From: Galdieria partita
Taxonomy: Eukaryota; Rhodophyta; Bangiophyceae; Galdieriales; Galdieriaceae
Direction: 5' to 3'
Length of the DNA: 64,000 nucleotides
Assembly: GCA_025991245.1 (NCBI GenBank)
Contig: BQMJ01000056.1
Span: forward strand, 96,001 to 160,000
The notes under the pieces: model-generated
What the model was told of the DNA's origin: nothing
Databases searched by the model: none
Seen by the model: the letters and a program-made list of their open reading frames with translations, nothing else
Program-made: the position numbers and the translations under genes
In this document: positions 1 through 11,200 of the stretch, piece by piece
Position numbering within the stretch: the stretch's first letter is position 1
Layout of the letters: every line of letters starts with the position of its first letter

Positions 1-1069
1 AAATTACCTTTTTGAATGGTCTCCAGAAGAAGATCCCACAGCAGATGGGATCGAAATTACGTTGCCTGGAAACAGAGAGTGCATCGCCAAAATTTGGCTA
101 TATCCCAAAAACCATTGTGATGTGTACAAACTTTCCCCAACTTTGGCGACTTTATTAGGAATTACCCACGCCAACTTCTCGACGGCAGCTTTTGGGGTAT
201 GGAATTATGTCAAAGTACAAAAGCTGCAGTCTACTGAAGACAAGTCATGTATCCAGTTGGATGATACATTATGTAACCTCTTTAATCAAGTACGTGATAT
301 TGCACAACCAGCAATGAATCGCGGGGAGCAAATCAAACTATCTCAGTTGGTTGCCATGATTCGTCGTCATTTTCAACCTAATGAGCCTACTTTAGTAGAA
401 TATCCTGTAAAACTGAGTGGAAACTGGTTGGAGAATCAAGTCTGCTTCGATATGAGGTGCGATTTCAACGATGCCAAACTGAATGACTGGGTTTCTGAGG
501 ACGTTCGAAATGTTTTGAAATGGAAACCTTGGGAGGATAACAAATTATTTAAAGCATACGAAGAAAGATATTACGATGCGTTGGAAAGAATGCTGCATCA
601 CAAGAGAAGGCGTGACTTTTTCCAAGGATTTGCAAACAATCCAGTTCAGTTTGTGAATCATCTCATTATCAGTCAGTCTCGAGATTTGAAATTGATAAGC
701 GGAATGACTGGAAGAAATCCGGATGAGGAAAAACTATCTTCTTTTTATCAGCAGCAATGGGTCCGTGAGGCAGTTCCTCGATATCTATTTCGAAAGATTA
801 TTCAAGATGCCGCCAATAGACAACGAGATCATTCTTATGAAGGATATGCTACTTCTTATCAGGAACAACGTCAAGAAGATAATAACAACACTGTTGGTAA
901 TTGGGATGAGACAAAGCAAGATATCAACTCTTCCATGAAACCAAAGGTGGAAGGAGTGAAGATTTCCTTATCAGGAGAGCAGACTTTACAAAATGTCTCA
1001 AGGAATGACCATCATGATACGATGGCAAATCATACTCCATCAGCCTCGTTTCATATGGAAATGTCCTAA
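1..1069 (+). CDS. SMARCD/BAF60-type SWIB subunit of SWI/SNF remodeller (5' partial)
   Basis: The frame is open from base 2 through the TAA ending at 1069, giving 355 residues; the N-terminus lies left of the window. A SWIB/MDM2-like fold begins early (DVYKLSPTLATLLGI, then a VWNYVK helix and a LCNLFN helix), followed by a second half with SFYQQQWVREAVPRYL, typical of the C-terminus of SMARCD/Swp73/Rsc6. In known family members this subunit is a core scaffold of SWI/SNF chromatin remodellers in the nucleus. The last ~70 residues are polar, Gln/Asn-rich and probably disordered. No intron is visible in this part. A GCFC-family gene on the opposite strand converges 62 bp downstream. Family assignment is confident; the exact orthologue is inferred. 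Confidence 0.85.
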   Translation, partial: NYLFEWSPEEDPTADGIEITLPGNRECIAKIWLYPKNHCDVYKLSPTLATLLGITHANFSTAAFGVWNYVKVQKLQSTEDKSCIQLDDTLCNLFNQVRDIAQPAMNRGEQIKLSQLVAMIRRHFQPNEPTLVEYPVKLSGNWLENQVCFDMRCDFNDAKLNDWVSEDVRNVLKWKPWEDNKLFKAYEERYYDALERMLHHKRRRDFFQGFANNPVQFVNHLIISQSRDLKLISGMTGRNPDEEKLSSFYQQQWVREAVPRYLFRKIIQDAANRQRDHSYEGYATSYQEQRQEDNNNTVGNWDETKQDINSSMKPKVEGVKISLSGEQTLQNVSRNDHHDTMANHTPSASFHMEMS

Positions 1070-1131
1070 ATAAAGATGAGAGTAAACACACCTATTATAT
1101 TTCTTGCGTTTTACATAATTGTTTGTCATTC

Positions 1132-3135
1132 CTAATAATAACCACAACGTCTTTTACAAGCTTCCAATGCCTCTTGTTTATCCGTATCTTTGATAGTAGA
1201 AACAAGACGAGTTAAAAGGGCACGAATAGCCAACCAGTATTGAGAACAAGGGTCAGGCCATTCTTGAGGTAAGCAGTGACATAAAATAAAGTATAAATGG
1301 TTTAAAATATCTTCACTTGGCAAGTCTCTCACTTTAGGCAACATGTGACGAGTAATGATCTCATTCAATAAAAATTGCTCTACCGTTTTCTCAAAAGGAA
1401 TGAAAGCATGCCAATAGGATATCATACGCAATATGTAAACATAGGCATTCCATTGTTGCTCATTGTTCCATGATTGTGACAACTCTGTAAACTGAAAAAG
1501 TATATCTTTCGCTTTTTCAAGGAATATTTCATTCATCTTTTCCTGAATCAAGGCAAGACACTCAGAGTCCTTTGACAATTCACGTACTTCCTTATAAAAC
1601 ACGCTCATCTTCCTGGTTTCGTTGCGATCTTGGAAAGAATACAAATACCTAATCCACTTTGCAAGAATAGGGATAATGGCGTCTTCTAAAACAAAACTCA
1701 AACAAGACGAATGTGATAAAGTTTCTCCAAATTCTTGATGATAAAACTCTAAAGCCTGAATACTTTGTATATCCCAAAGGCTCTGCAATCCAAAAGGCCA
1801 ACAGCCTAATAACTCTATTTTCGTATATTCGGTTACCAACTTGCTCAACATAAGTTCCCCATAAGCTTCCTCATAGTCTTTAGGATAATTTCTTCGCCAC
1901 CAAACAAAATGTGCCACTACTTGCAATATAGAAGCATAGTCCCATTCCACATCCTCAAACAAAGCATTGCGACTTGCTGTAATATGGGCCAATTCATTCA
2001 CTATGCGATCTTTGCAAGCCATAATACTACTTTCTGAGCCATCTGATAGCGAAGGATAGGAAAGCACATCTCTTTCTTGTTCTAATTCTTCTTCTCCTTT
2101 GGGAACAAGTATCCAATCAGATTCTTCTAACAATGAAATTCCTCGGAATTTTTCATTGACTTGATATTCATGATATATCTGTTCTTCTCTATTTCTCAAA
2201 CTATCCAATTGTTTCCACTTCTCATTGAGCATATCCAACAAATCATCAAAGTATTGACCCAAATCTTCATAAAAGGAATACTTTTCAGATGCTTCCATAG
2301 CTTGAGATTCCTTCTCTTTCAGTTGCCTTTGGCAATTATCCAATGCCTTTTCTGTTTCTTTCTCCTCCAGCAATACTTTAGACATTTCTTCATCACTGGT
2401 CTTCATAGCGTCTTCAAGACTCTTTCTAACCTTTTCCAATACAATAAGAGGGTCTTGTAATATTTCGGGTTTATGGAAACTTTCCAGTTTCTTGTTGGAT
2501 AGCTTTTCCAACCTTTTCGTATACTTGTTGTTTCCTGAAGCTCTCTTTAACTGGTCCAGTTCCCAAAGCGCTTCAGATTCTGAGTCAACGTCCTCCTCAG
2601 TATATGCTTCCATTTCTTCATCGTCTTCTATTCGTAAAAAAGATTCTTGAAAAGTCTCCTTGCTGGAGTTGATCGGTTCCTTCGAAGGTTGTTCCAGTTG
2701 TGATAAGGCGTTGCTTTTCTCCGTAAGTTCTTTGTTCCAACCAAAAGTTTGTTTCTTCAATTCCTCCATAGTTTCAAGAGAATATTCTGGTTTGGGTTGA
2801 ACTACTTCAAGCTCTGTTGGGTTCATCAGTGAGGAACTATTCGCCAGTTGCTTGAAATCCTTTGGAAACCATTCATCTTCCCATTCTTGTTTATTTTCAT
2901 CCACTATGCAAGTTGTACTGTGAAGTTCCTTGTTGGGTTTAGTTTCTTGTCCCAACACTACACCTGTCTTCTTGTTGGACCACTTTCTACCGAACGCACT
3001 AGTGGGTTTTGTTCTTTTGACATATATTTCATTGGGTTGTTGTTTGCTATATTCTTCCTTTCTATCATATTCTTCGGTATCCGAGTCGTGTGAAAGTTTT
3101 TGCCGAATATTTTTAGCTTTTCGTTGCTTGAGCAT
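1132..3135 (-). CDS. GCFC-domain splicing factor (PAXBP1/GCFC2/ILP1-like)
   Basis: Single-exon gene of 667 residues. I start it at ATG 3135; the frame runs further upstream only with a GTG. The N-terminus is basic and acidic and poorly folded, with a central coiled coil (about residues 230-320) and a C-terminal GCFC domain containing YGELMLSKLVTEYTKIELLG and a long helical tail. GCFC proteins (PAXBP1, GCFC2, plant ILP1, related to yeast Ntr2) are nuclear and take part in spliceosome disassembly and intron-lariat turnover. The length is shorter than human PAXBP1 (about 900 residues). A divergent asparaginase gene starts 99 bp away, so the two probably share a promoter region. Paralogue identity (PAXBP1 versus GCFC2) is not resolvable here. 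Confidence 0.8.
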   Translation of the reverse strand: MLKQRKAKNIRQKLSHDSDTEEYDRKEEYSKQQPNEIYVKRTKPTSAFGRKWSNKKTGVVLGQETKPNKELHSTTCIVDENKQEWEDEWFPKDFKQLANSSSLMNPTELEVVQPKPEYSLETMEELKKQTFGWNKELTEKSNALSQLEQPSKEPINSSKETFQESFLRIEDDEEMEAYTEEDVDSESEALWELDQLKRASGNNKYTKRLEKLSNKKLESFHKPEILQDPLIVLEKVRKSLEDAMKTSDEEMSKVLLEEKETEKALDNCQRQLKEKESQAMEASEKYSFYEDLGQYFDDLLDMLNEKWKQLDSLRNREEQIYHEYQVNEKFRGISLLEESDWILVPKGEEELEQERDVLSYPSLSDGSESSIMACKDRIVNELAHITASRNALFEDVEWDYASILQVVAHFVWWRRNYPKDYEEAYGELMLSKLVTEYTKIELLGCWPFGLQSLWDIQSIQALEFYHQEFGETLSHSSCLSFVLEDAIIPILAKWIRYLYSFQDRNETRKMSVFYKEVRELSKDSECLALIQEKMNEIFLEKAKDILFQFTELSQSWNNEQQWNAYVYILRMISYWHAFIPFEKTVEQFLLNEIITRHMLPKVRDLPSEDILNHLYFILCHCLPQEWPDPCSQYWLAIRALLTRLVSTIKDTDKQEALEACKRRCGYY

Positions 3136-3234
3136 TCTCAATCCATCTGTTGCACCCACTCTCCCATCTTTTCAAGTTGTACACGGTCCTCGATATCATT
3201 TTGTTTTCTTTTGTTGGAGAATATCTTTCACTGG

Positions 3235-4258
3235 ATGGTGGAGACAAGCTCTATAAATACGACTTGTGTGTATCAAACCTGCTATCAAGTAGACTTTCCC
3301 TGTGTTATAGTTCATGGAGGTGCTTGGAATATACCTCAAAACAGAACGCAACACACGCTACAAGCTGTACAAACAGCAGCAAAGAGAGGGCTAGAAAAGT
3401 TATTGGACAAGTCACAAGGTAACGCCGCTATAGAGGCTGTAGAGTGTGCTGTTCGTTGTTTGGAAGATGATGGACTGTTCAATGCAGGTTTTGGTTCTTG
3501 TTTATGTGCCAATGGTTCTGTTGAGATGGATGCGCTTATTATGGATGGCTCCCATTTACGTTGTGGATCAGTAGCCTGTGTTTCGAGAGTACGCAATCCA
3601 ATTAGTTTAGCGAAACGAGTGATGGAAGAGACTCCTCATTGTTTAGTTGTTGGACAAGGAGCCGAGGAGTTGGCAGAGGAACTGAATATTCCTATGGTAG
3701 AGTCATCTTTAGAGTTGGTGTCGGAAGTTGCTCGAAAGGAGTGGGAGTCTATGGATAACAACTATCCTGGAGCGGTAGACACTTTATTTCTTCAAAATAT
3801 TTCTCATGAAACAGTGGGTGCCGTAGCTGTGGATAGTTTAGGGAATATTGCCTGTGCCACGAGCACCGGAGGTATTACTGGGAAACGGAAAGGCAGAGTA
3901 GGCGATAGTCCTCTTATAGGTTGTGGTGGTTATAGTGATAGTCGTTGGGGTGGAGTTTCTGTTACTGGTCATGGAGAGAGTATTATGAAGGTATCGAAAT
4001 GTATATTTGTATCTGTGTTCATCATAGAGAATTTAGGTTACTCTTTCACGTCGAATCATTTTTGGTTTAGAAAGTGGAGAAGAGCCGATAGTTGCTGTTG
4101 AGAATAGTTTAAAGGAAATGTACGAACGCGTAGGAGGAAAAGGAGGTGCGATATTGTTAACTCGACAAGGCAAAGCAGTGATTGGCTTTACCACAAGTCG
4201 AATGGCGTGGGCGTTGGCCAGTCGACGAGTGACACAAAGTGGGATCGATGGCGACTGA
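3235..4258 (+). CDS. ASRGL1-type isoaspartyl peptidase / L-asparaginase
   Basis: Ntn-hydrolase with two exons, join(3235..4036, 4071..4258), 329 residues. Signature pieces are VIVHGGAWNIP near the start, the nucleophile region HETVGAVAVD with Thr193, then STGGITGKRKGRVGDSPLIG and GVSVTGHGESIMK. The second exon ends with GGAILL and FTTSRMAWALAS, aligning to the ASRGL1 C-terminus. The enzyme hydrolyses asparagine and isoaspartyl peptides after self-cleavage before the Thr. The usual Gly just before the catalytic Thr is Glu here. The only intron border that keeps phase and family length gives a 34-nt intron (GT at 4037, AG at 4070), unusually short. The stop codon lies inside the next gene's first codons. 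Confidence 0.82.
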
Positions 4259-5357
4259 GGAGGAGTATGTATCGGTGGCTGCTCTGCAGTTGGAACCGAC
4301 TTTTGCACAACCTGAAGAAAATAGAAAAAGAGTTCAAGTGAGTTGTTCGAAACAATGTGTGCAGTTTTGTTTATGCTTCACACAAGTACTTGATACGTAG
4401 AGATAAAAGGAATCCTTTTCAATATTTGGTGTTGCCAGGTTAGAGAAGTAGATGCCCTTCTATAGAGTGAATCGCCTAATGGAGTTAGAAATGTGTTTTA
4501 CTGGATATTGTTTTAAAAGTAGAAAAGAAATAGAGACTTTAGTAGAGCCCTTGCAGGTATGAGAATCTCACTTGAAGACATTCGAGTCAAATCCTTGATA
4601 GGGACCTACTTTGGCGTTTTGTTCACAACTTGCTGTAGAAAATCAATGTTATGTTTCTGCAGGATTTCCAGAGGTATACATTGTGAATATTTATTCTTAC
4701 TCTGACCATCTTGTTAGGTGGATTTGGATAATGGAAAATATTACAACTCGGTGGTGGTAACCGTAAGTTGTTTTGAGTCCGAATGGATACAAGATGGATA
4801 GTTTTTTCAGGATCCACAAGGCCAGCTAGTTCACTGTTATCGAAAGACTTTTTTATATGACACTGATAAACACTGGGCGGAAGAAGGAGCCGGGTTTCGG
4901 TACTTTGTGGATAAAGACAATCACAGGGTGCGATGATAAACTCGATTGCCTTTCAAAATGAGTGAGACTGGACATAGGTTGCTTGTGGGATCTGTATGGA
5001 TATCAATCTTGGAGACTTTTACAAATGTGAAGACTTTGCAACGTATTGTGCTTCGCAGTCGATAAATATCATATTATTTAGTTCAGCATGGCTTGGACAA
5101 GATGATGATTCATTCGCACTTGACCAATATTGGTAAGTGGAAGATAAAGTTGCCGACTATTCTTATTCGGTAGGTACGCACGTTTAAGACCACTTTGGGG
5201 TAAACGCTGTATCTTTATTGGAGCCAATAGAATCGGATATGAAGGTGAAACCCGATTCGTAGGACAAAGTTGCATATTATCTCTACAATCCGGAACAGTC
5301 GAAGCTAAAGTCTCAAGTACATTCCAAGGAATAGTCACAGCAAAAGTTGCTCTGTAA
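4248..5357 (+). CDS. NTA1: Nta1-type protein N-terminal Asn/Gln amidase (nitrilase superfamily)
   Basis: Eight exons: join(4248..4337, 4387..4438, 4489..4556, 4602..4673, 4718..4762, 4811..4927, 4978..5132, 5174..5357), 260 residues, all GT-AG introns of 41-50 nt. The nitrilase catalytic triad is visible: Glu in YLVLPEMCFTGYCF, Lys in CYRKTFLYDTD, and Cys in ACGICMDIN. The FTGYCF and GICMDIN contexts match yeast Nta1, which deamidates N-terminal Asn/Gln and feeds the Arg/N-degron pathway; that role is inferred. It is much shorter than yeast Nta1 (about 457 residues) and lacks its C-terminal extension. The start ATG is the only one in exon 1 and overlaps the asparaginase coding end by 11 nt in another frame. 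Confidence 0.85.
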
Positions 5358-5402
5358 AAAACAGTATTTTGGAAATAACAACACCAAACACTTCCAATCT
5401 GT

Positions 5403-6993
5403 TCAACTACTAGTATCCGAATCTTCTAAATGCAAGTCTTCTAAAAGCTCTTCAACTCCAACTTGTGGATAGTCTTCATCCTCTTCTTCTGCAGATGCCT
5501 CCAACGTAGAAACGTTCATACTCTTCTTGTATAACTGAACATTAGAACGCAACTCGGGATCTTGTTCTAGATCTTGCAAAAACTCTTCAAACTCTTCTGG
5601 ACTGTCATATTCATTGCATTCTGAATCAATGCGCATTTCGTTGTTTTGAGAAGCTTTCTTAGTAAGCCGCTTCAACTTGAATCGACGTCTCTTGGCTTGA
5701 TTCTTTGCTGGATAAGTCTTGCGAACAAGAATGACATCAGGCAATTGTAAAGAACGATACTCGTCCAATACACTGTCATTATAATTTGCATTTTCTAGAT
5801 CATAACCTAAAACTAAGTCTCCGGACTTTAGAAACTTCGCAATATGAGAACGAACATAAAACTGTCTATCCGTGATCCCTAAATCCGATGAACGACTCAC
5901 TGTCACATCACCCATACAATATCTTTTCTGAGATTCTCCGGTCAACTCACAATCCAACACGGTAAACTCTACAAGCCTCCGACTAGTAAGCAGAGACAAA
6001 AAAGGATTCTTCCAATATTGATATCCTGACAATTCTCCGGTTTGCAACGTCAAAGGATCAATGAAACAGAGATTTTGTGATACTTTCGAGACCAACACCA
6101 ACGGACCAAGTCCACCTAGGTGAGTAGAAACTTTCTTTGGTAAACAAACCAAATCATCTCTACAAACTGGGGGAAGTTCTGCAGAAAAGGAATACTTGTA
6201 CTTGTACGTGGTGTTGTGAGGGTCATGCGAAACCAGATGATCCGAATTCTTCATACGGACAGGAACAACATGATGCAAAAAATCAACAAACTTGAGAGCC
6301 GCACTCTTATTTGGGAAATAAAAGTCTAAACCATCTCTCAACGTCTTTAAACTCAACGCATTGCCATGTGCATTGTGCTTCAAAATCAGTTGTTCCAAGA
6401 AATAAAAAGTTTTCTTATGAACCACTCGTTGACGAACCTTGTATCCTATATGGTCATTCTCTTGTCATATTCGGGACACTGTGCCAACTTACCTGGACCA
6501 CAGCCTCCCAAGGGTCCATCTTGGCAGACTTTGCACGACACTCATAACACTGCTGATAGTCTACACTATACTCGACTATAAAAGACTGCTGAAGAATAGT
6601 ATGATTAAAAACTTCCTTTTGAACTGTCAGCTTCACTTTGATTCTCCTCGAATGGGGTTCTGTCCAAACAAAGTTGGCGTCAACCAAATGAAGCTTGTTC
6701 AAACCACGAATTCTGGCAACACAAAGGCTTAACAGTTCCTTGCTCTCAGGTTCGCAATAAACCCAATTACTAGGAGGTACATGGTATTTACTACAAAATT
6801 TACAAAAATAAAGAGTTATCTGTTTCGGTATCGTTTCAGTGATATCTACTCGACTACGTATACAACTAACACACATATTCGAAGGGTTTGGACTGATGGG
6901 CACACCACAAGTACAACAAAGTATCGTAGGAAGGGTATGTGTGACAACAACAGGTTCCAAATTGTTGGAGTGGTCTGTTTCCATCTGTTCCAT
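5403..6993 (-). CDS. NMD3: 60S ribosomal export adaptor NMD3
   Basis: Two exons, complement(join(5403..6437, 6493..6993)), 511 residues, with a 55-nt GT-AG intron whose removal restores the family stretch WEAVVQVRQRV-VHKKTF. The N-terminal zinc-binding part shows CCTCGVPI, CVSCIRS and YFCKFCSKYH cysteine pairs, followed by the conserved YLEQLILKH core and the KYSFSAELPPVCRDDLVCLP segment. The C-terminus is acidic. NMD3 binds the late pre-60S particle and recruits CRM1 for nuclear export. The start is ATG 6993; a GTG 15 nt upstream is in frame but less likely. The gene converges on the NTA1 gene with 45 bp between stops, leaving little room for separate 3' UTRs. Confidence 0.93.
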
Positions 6994-8297
6994 ACCAACA
7001 CAATACACGCGTCGCTAACACCGGCCTCAATGGATTACAGAATTTGTTTGCAGCTGCAACCATTGACAAGTACTAAATAGAAATTATTCGAACAAAAACA
7101 GTTTGAACTATTTTCTCATCGAAATCGTCTATAAAAAAAATAGGCAACAAATAGAATGAAAGCGAGCTAAATAGCATGACAACAATACAGACAGACTTTG
7201 ATGATAAAAAGTCTACTAAAAAGGGAGCATAGAGCTACAATTTAAAAGAAGTTTAAAACTCATGCAGCCCTTACGGTGAAACGAAATAAAGAATATTGAA
7301 GAGTTCAATTGTAGAAACAAGAAAAACTTCAGAAACAATTGCCTTGAAGATAACAATGTGACTAGTATAAACATCAAGTAAGAAGTTGCGGTAAATAAGC
7401 TAATTTTTATTGATGGGGACCTTTGGAACGTGTCGTTGCTTATTTTCGCTCATATACATAAGCCAGTCTAATACAACAGTACCAATTTCTATCTTTAGAA
7501 GATTCCAAAGACTTCAAAATATAACAATATGTACACCGAAGAAGATTTTGTTTCCCGACTTGTTTGCCAGCTGTACAATGTGCCGCAATATTCTGGCTGC
7601 TGAATCGACGAAAATACCAATAGCACGGCAATTAAGATTTACTCATTTTAACCGATTTAGAAGTTAAAATATTGCATCAAATTTAATTTTTGCTTTAATT
7701 CTCTAATTTCCACATGTTGTAAATAAATTCGTCGAAATTAAATTTTTATTTTAACGGAGACAAGAAACAACATGAATAATAAATTACTTTTGAACTAATC
7801 CATGTACTCTTAAGTTTCAAAAAGTGAAAATGCCTACAATGGAGAACAATATGTCGAACTTTTTACTGAGTATTAAAAAACTTTTTTTAAAATAATGATG
7901 ACACTGCTCCTTCTGTTCAGTGTATCTATTTATTAAAGATTTATTAACGTACACGAAAGGCACAATAACAGATTTCAATTTGTAAATGGAGGAACTTCTG
8001 CGATGCAATGAAACTTGATTTTACAATTACACAATGCCATTTTAATTGCCAACGATTACGCGAGATTTGACGTAGTGGACCTTTCAATAATACAAGAAGC
8101 ACTTTAAGGCTCACAGGAAGCATTTTCTTTCAGAAGCGTCATTTTATGATATAAAAGATGGGTTGACTTTGGTTTATAACGTGTCTATTACGAGACTCTT
8201 TTTGTAACCCAAAGTAGGAGACGAAATTTGGATCATCTTGATGACTGAGCAAGCACTTCATATCTACAAGAGTAACCTTTAAGTTATAACATTGTAT
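6994..8297. other. Intergenic, 1.3 kb, AT-rich
   Basis: This lies between the NMD3 start and the 3' end of the kinase-fusion gene, so it holds the NMD3 promoter and the 3' UTR of another minus-strand gene's neighbour. Short open frames on both strands (for example 7410-7667 and 7440-7631) overlap each other and resemble nothing I know. From about 7670 to 7760 there is a run of A/T-rich, partly self-complementary sequence (repeats of an AAATTTAATTTTT-like word). No RNA gene was recognised. Confidence 0.5.
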
Positions 8298-11200
8298 TTA
8301 ATATGGCATTTGTTCTAGCAGTTTCATGATTTCGGGGAAAGATGGTCTTCGATTGGGATCCTGATGCCAACACAATTGGATCAGTTGGGACAACGGGGCT
8401 GGACAATTGGGTGGTAGCGGTGGTCTCATTTGTTTAGACAGTACAGCAACAGCAACTTGCATTGGCTGGATACCGTAATAGGGCAGCTGCTTGGCTACCA
8501 TTTCCCATAGGATGATTCCAAACGAATATACATCTGCTTTTTCAGAGTAGGGTTGGTTTGCTAAAACTTCGGGTGCCATGTACTGAAAGGTACCACACTG
8601 ACCAGTCATCGGTCCTTGTGTTTGAGTTGCAATGAGCCGCGTTAAACCAAAATCTCCCACTTTCACGGTGAAATGATCGTCTAACATCAGATTGGAAGAC
8701 TTCAAATCCCGATGCAGTAACTTGGAGGCGTGTAGATAAGTCATTCCACGACATACATCCATTGCCATTCTCTTCATAAGACTCCAATTCACTGCTACGC
8801 GATAACGATGCAATATATCGAACAGCGTCCCTTTCGACATGAATTCCGTGACGATGAATAAATGAGGCGGCCTTGTACACGCTCCCATGAACAGAATCAC
8901 GTTGGGATGACGAAGTGTGCAGAGAACAGCAACTTCGCTTTGAAACTCCTTGATTGCGTTTTGATTGACCAAAGCCATGGCACTTATAGTCTTCACCGCA
9001 ACAGTAGTTCCTCGAAAACGAGCTTTGTACACCTGACCAAAACCACCTTGACCAATCAAAGGACCCCATTCCAATTCAGTAGGATCAATTTCAAAGGAAG
9101 GATTCAAACTTTTCATCAGACTTCCCCCGCCCGAAAAAGGTGTCATTTTGGAAGATACCGACACCTTTTGAATATTCTTTGCTGCTTCGCAAATCACACA
9201 GTGACAAAATGGAGCATGTGGCTTTTCAAACTTTTCATTTTTCATTTTATCTGCTACTTGAGCGTCTTTGTTTTCCACTCGTTCCCTGTTCAAGTTTTTT
9301 GGATTAGGCGACGGTAGTCTATCATCCCATTGTCTGACATGTTGAGGATTTCTATCTACCACCGATTTCGAATGGTCTGCTTGAGGAATCAGAGGTTTCT
9401 TCATATTAGAATCCTTTGAAACTTTCTCATCCAATACATCGTTGTTATGACCCTGTGAAAATTCGACAGCAGAAGAAGCCCTTGGTCTTCCTCTCTTAGC
9501 TTCTTGTTCATTTCCTGTCATTGTAGGAGCGGAATCATCACCATTCCCGACACGATATCCGCGGTCGCTCTTGGAATGAGTAGAATTCTCCGCAACGAGC
9601 CTTTGTCGAAACTTTTCCCATCCTTGTGAGTCATTCAAAACTATTTTCTGCTCACTTGGCTTCGGTTGATAGATAACACCGTTGGATATAGCACTATTTG
9701 ACCTGTTATCTTCTCCAACCCAATCCTGTTGCCCTCTAAATGGACTGGAAACTTGCTCCTCCATTCTCTTGCCCATTGTACGTTCTGCCACTACTACCGG
9801 TCTCTCGCTATCAAGCAATTTGGCAATCTTCTCAGGACTGGCAAAATCATCTACGAGTTGTGCTACAGCAGCATTTACATCACCATTGGTTCGTTCCAAC
9901 GCTCTTTGTGCATGTTCTCTTGTAAAGCCCATATTCAGCAACTCTCGCAGTTCCATTTGGTATGGAAAACGATTTTTCTCTGTAACGGAATTCGACCCTT
10001 TACCCAACTCTAAATGACCCGGCACTTCCGGTGCAGGTTCAAAGAAAGCTTCCAAAGGTGCAATATTAAAACATAACTTGGGCAATGTTCCTTCACGACA
10101 TAATTCAGCTACATTGGGTTCAGCAAGAACCGATTCCACAAATGTATAAGTCTGTTGGTGTCCAGTACAGAATGTGTTGTAACAAGCACGAAGGCTTTCA
10201 AAATCTCTCCTCTCACGATAATACTGTGCTAGAAAATAAAAACTGGAAAGAGATGCAAAATAAGCTTTTGAAATTTCGATAGCTAACGATGGAATGACCA
10301 TCAGCTTCAGTTCTCTGCAAGGATCATTACAAGATAAGAAATAAGAACTAAGTTTAAAACAGTGTTCAATCAAGTTAACAAAGGCATGGAGAAGTGATTC
10401 TCGTTTTCCTTCCAATGGATCCGCAGAAGACTCTGGAAATTTGGACTTTTCCATATGCCTCGAATGTCCATGGCTTACAGTAAGAAGCAATTGTTGTTGA
10501 TAACGTTGTTGATAACTTGCAATCTTGGAACGACTACCATCAAACACTGCAGAAAAATCGTGGAATAGTTTCGCCTTTAAACGTAACAATGTACTGAATC
10601 TACTAATTTCTCCTCCAGCAAAACAAAAAAGATAAACGTCGTCCGTCATTGAAACGTTTTGCAAATGTTCTCTGCTCCAGACTCTTTCCAAATATTCAAA
10701 CAGTTGATCCTAAATTAACTTGTCAGAACCTAGAAAAAGCTCAGGTTTCAAAACAAAACTTGCTTGTCGATAGGAAAGTTCCAAAAATTCTGGTGGTCCA
10801 TCCACCATAACTTTGTGGATAACCGTTAGATACTTGAAGACGATAATAGCAGAGCTGGACCGCAAATGACTTGTAAATGATTCGTAAAGTAGCATTCCCA
10901 TGTGTCTTTCCCAAATATCAATGACTATCCAACGAATATGCTTTGGTTTTGCAGGTTTAGGAGTATTGGTTGTAGCTTTGGCTAGTGATGACTCAAACGA
11001 CCCCGGACGATGATACGACTCCCAAGGTCCACGAGTTACATTCTGAGGTACATGATATAAATGTAATAAATAGAGATCATCGCGACTCAGTCCTCTGCCA
11101 GGTTCTACCAACTGTGTTGATGCAATTCTTGGTTCAACGGAATTATCCGGTAAAGCTATGTCTCCTTTCCGCAAGTTATCAGTAGAACTTGCTAAATTCA

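Noticed and set aside
4017-4101. C-terminal extension of the asparaginase read through the intron (to a stop at 4099-4101)
   Set aside because: It diverges from the family, whereas the spliced frame restores the conserved C-terminus.
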